A DNA stretch of 64,000 nucleotides. Source: Bacteroidota bacterium. Its GTDB lineage: Bacteria > Bacteroidota > Bacteroidia > Flavobacteriales > Schleiferiaceae. Each line of letters opens with the position of its first letter. Within the stretch, counting starts at the first letter, position 1. This document shows, one piece after another, positions 61,855 through 64,000 of this stretch. The stretch lies in NCBI GenBank assembly GCA_003385605.1, contig QQUU01000034.1, positions 1 to 64,000 of the forward strand, given 5' to 3'. The translations under genes were made by a program, and so were the position numbers. The notes below the pieces were generated by a model that saw only the letters and a list, made by a program, of their open reading frames with translations, was not told where the DNA came from and ran no database searches.

Positions 61855-62364
61855 TTATCGCTTTAAACTATTTAATACTTCATCGCTGTAGTCCTTGTCC
61901 TTATCGACAAACAGAACACCGCTTTGGGCACTTTTGTCAAGGACCAATTCCAATTTACGCTTTCTAGCCACTGCTTGTACAGCACCAAAAACCTTGTCTT
62001 GGATGGGTTGAACCAACTGGTTACGCTTTTCAAATAGCTGCCCCTCAGGTCCGAAGTATTTTTGTTGAAGAGCTATGACCTCAGCTTGCTTAGCTTCGAT
62101 ACCCTCTTCTCTTTTTTCTAATTTCTCTGGCGAAAGTAAGATACGTTCTGCATCTAATGCGTCTTTCAAGCTCTCTAATTCGCTCTGAAGTGCACTTACC
62201 TCTCCTGCCCACTGCTCACTCAGCTTGTCAATCTGACTCTTTGCCTGTGCATATTCAGGTAGACTCTTTAAAATGTAATCGGTATCAACCACACCGTAGC
62301 GCTGGCCGAACACTGCTGTGCTCAACACAAGGGCAAGGGTAAGAAAGAGACCTTTACATTTCAT
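61855..62364 (-). CDS. OmpH/Skp-family periplasmic chaperone
   Basis: 169 residues from the ATG at 62364, which opens the signal peptide KCKGLFLTLALVLSTAVFGQ. Then YGVVDTDYILKSLPEYAQAK and a coiled coil (about 35-125) with EGIEAKQAEVIALQQKYFGPEG, and a final VLDKSAQSGVLFVD strand. Paralogue of the next gene; the pair may form mixed trimers. 20 bases after bamA. Confidence 0.93.
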   Translation of the reverse strand: MKCKGLFLTLALVLSTAVFGQRYGVVDTDYILKSLPEYAQAKSQIDKLSEQWAGEVSALQSELESLKDALDAERILLSPEKLEKREEGIEAKQAEVIALQQKYFGPEGQLFEKRNQLVQPIQDKVFGAVQAVARKRKLELVLDKSAQSGVLFVDKDKDYSDEVLNSLKR

Positions 62365-62384
62365 TGCGGCGAAGGTAGCTAAAT

Positions 62385-64000
62385 TTAGAACTGTTGACCA
62401 ATGATGAAGTGCGTCTGCCAACCACTCGCGGTCGCGCCGTTCGGCTCTGGATCAAATCCATACCCAACATCTACACCCATCAAACCGAACATCGGCATGA
62501 AGATACGGATACCGGCACCGGCACTTCTCTTGAGGTTAAACGCTCGGTAGTCCCAGAAATTATCGTAGTTGTTACCCGCTTCCATAAACACCAATGGGAA
62601 CACCTGTGCTGAAGGCGTATTGGCAATGATGTAACGTGCTTCGAAGATGTACTTGTTGTACAATGCTCCACCACCTGCTGGTGTAATCGAGTTGTTTTGA
62701 TAACCGCGCAGGCCGATGATTTCACGACCGTCAATTACGAAGTTGGTCAAACCATCACCACCCACGTAGAAACGCTCAAACGGCGGAAGGCCTAAGTCTT
62801 TGTTGTAGCTTCCCAAGAAACCAAACTCACCGTGTGTACGAATGACAAACTTAGAGGTGATCGGTGCAAACCAATCCGCGTTCAACTTCCACTTGTGGTA
62901 TTCAACGAGGCGGAAGCGCTCCTCTGAGGTCAAGTTTTTATAGTCAATGTCGTCACGGAACATACTGAATGGCGGAGTAAGTTCTGCCGCAAAGCTGATC
63001 TGTGAACCGCGCGTTGGGAAGATCGGTACATCCGTGTTGTTACGACCTAGGGTAAACTTGTAATTCACATTGTTCGAAATCCCCTTTCTGTAGTTCAAGA
63101 ATCCTGTTGGGAAATTGTCGAGGTTAAATCGACGGAACTCAATTCCTTGGTACAAGGTGAAGTAATCGTCCGGCCACTTCAAACGCTGACCCAACCCGAA
63201 GTTGATACCTGTGATGTACAGACTTTGACGGTTCGGATTCGTACGCTCAACCCCGTTGGTTTGTACGTTGTGGTAAATAGTTCCGGTGAAACTGTTCGGC
63301 TTGCGACCGCCCAACCAAGGCTCAGTAAATGAGGCATTGTAGCTCTGGAAGTACAGACCGTTTGACTGTGCACGGATGTTGATTGTTTGACCATCACCCG
63401 TTGGTAATGGTTGCCAAGCGCGTTTGTTGTTGATGTTACGTGCCGAGAAATTGTTGAAGTTTAGACCTAAGGTACCAACGACGCGACCGGCACCCCAGCC
63501 CCCTTGCAATTCAAGCTGCGAGGTCGAGCGCTCTACCACGGTATACTCTAAATCGACCGTTCCTGTCTGTGGATCCGGTACAGGATTTACACCAATCTGC
63601 TGCTGGTCAAAATAGCCCAACTGCGAGAGCTCACGAATGGTACGCTGAATCATCGCCTTTGAGAACAAATCTCCTGGCTTTGTGCGCACCTCACGGTAAA
63701 TCACGTGGTCGTTCGTTCTTTCGTTACCGCTAATGCTCACCTTGCGAATAGTCGCTTGGCGGCCTTCTTGGATACGAATTTCTATATCAATGGTGTCGTT
63801 AGTTACATTCTTCTCTACTGGAATAACCTGTGAAAATAAGTAGCCGTTGTTCAAGTATATCGACGCAACGTCGTTGCCGTTCGGATCGAAACTTACACGC
63901 TCGTTCAAGTGCTGTGAGTCGTAGATATCGCCACGATTAATTTTCAAAATGCCCGAGAGAAGTTCTGTTTCATATTTCGTGTTCCCTATGAATGTGATGT
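62385..64000 (-). CDS. bamA: Outer-membrane protein assembly factor BamA, N-terminal end outside the window
   Basis: Folds beta-barrel proteins into the outer membrane. About 538 residues are present, open to the window edge; the family has 750-900, so the first POTRA domains are missing. The visible part has a POTRA pattern (TFIGNTKYETELLSGILKI at the edge, VRKVSISGNERTNDHVIYRE-like segment, and SQLGYFDQQQIGVNP) and the Omp85 barrel: LELQGGWGAGRVVGTLGL, FNNFSARN, RFYVGGDGLTNFVID, EIIGLRGYQNNS, ending in HFIIGQQF with the terminal Phe. Upstream of two skp genes. Confidence 0.96.
   Translation of the reverse strand, partial: ITFIGNTKYETELLSGILKINRGDIYDSQHLNERVSFDPNGNDVASIYLNNGYLFSQVIPVEKNVTNDTIDIEIRIQEGRQATIRKVSISGNERTNDHVIYREVRTKPGDLFSKAMIQRTIRELSQLGYFDQQQIGVNPVPDPQTGTVDLEYTVVERSTSQLELQGGWGAGRVVGTLGLNFNNFSARNINNKRAWQPLPTGDGQTINIRAQSNGLYFQSYNASFTEPWLGGRKPNSFTGTIYHNVQTNGVERTNPNRQSLYITGINFGLGQRLKWPDDYFTLYQGIEFRRFNLDNFPTGFLNYRKGISNNVNYKFTLGRNNTDVPIFPTRGSQISFAAELTPPFSMFRDDIDYKNLTSEERFRLVEYHKWKLNADWFAPITSKFVIRTHGEFGFLGSYNKDLGLPPFERFYVGGDGLTNFVIDGREIIGLRGYQNNSITPAGGGALYNKYIFEARYIIANTPSAQVFPLVFMEAGNNYDNFWDYRAFNLKRSAGAGIRIFMPMFGLMGVDVGYGFDPEPNGATASGWQTHFIIGQQF

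Overview
The window looks like the chromosome of a Bacteroidota bacterium, most likely a marine-type member of the Flavobacteriales. The evidence is a complete gldK-gldL-gldM-gldN type IX secretion/gliding motor operon behind a PorP/SprF-family gene, a secreted protein with a type IX C-terminal sorting domain, Bacteroidota-type promoters (TTTG, about 18 nt, TAnnTTTG), weak Shine-Dalgarno sequences and many small lipoproteins. I cannot name a genus. Most of the window is core housekeeping DNA; no phage, transposon, insertion sequence or CRISPR array is visible.

Layout. 1-6.8 kb: partial sahH, a divergent phosphopantetheinyl transferase-acetyltransferase fusion with a NadR-like kinase, then dnaG and a DjlA-like/polyprenyl synthase pair. 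7-11.4 kb: nrdB-nrdA and a DUF3109 gene. 11.4-17.1 kb: marC, glyS, a small lipoprotein, a CtpA-type protease with a dCMP deaminase, two orphan secreted proteins and tRNA-Leu. 17.2-20.1 kb: prs, rplY, pth and a SMUG2-like glycosylase gene. 20.1-27 kb, minus strand: groES-groEL, then miaB, a sigma-54-type activator, lptE, a TPR gene and secG. 27.2-36.3 kb: topA, a degenerate ureohydrolase, then porP-gldKLMN. 36.3-49.7 kb: mixed metabolic, envelope and regulatory genes, including an ABC-F protein, a PafA-like phosphatase, a LytTR regulator, an OmpA-type lipoprotein, a Cys-rich exported protein, a sulfotransferase/aminotransferase/TlpA cluster, PlsC and the type IX cargo. 49.7-64 kb: tRNA-Val, two cold-shock genes, metG with tRNA-Arg, an S66 peptidase, yraN, a pseudouridine synthase homologue, an AsmA protein, AlkD-like and M1 aminopeptidase genes, murI, two skp genes and partial bamA.

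Functional groupings. The envelope is the common theme: bamA-skp-skp, lptE, the AsmA protein, the OmpA lipoprotein, secG and the type IX machine all build or cross the outer membrane. Translation and tRNA metabolism (glyS, metG, pth, rplY, miaB, three tRNAs) and nucleotide supply (nrdAB, prs, dCMP deaminase) make up most of the rest.

The most interesting signals are: a tRNA-Arg(CCG) in which the near-invariant 19-56 elbow pair appears switched from G-C to A-U; a terminator whose loop carries a promoter -7 box and whose 3' arm carries the next gene's ribosome-binding site; a set of genes whose -7 box lies 3-8 nt before the start codon, implying leaderless mRNAs; a PPTase-GNAT fusion; an arginase-fold protein that has lost its metal ligands next to the gliding operon; catalytic or ligand substitutions in a pseudouridine synthase homologue, DnaG and a NadR-like kinase; and a 13-cysteine exported repeat protein. 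I found no clear new multi-gene defence or biosynthetic system.
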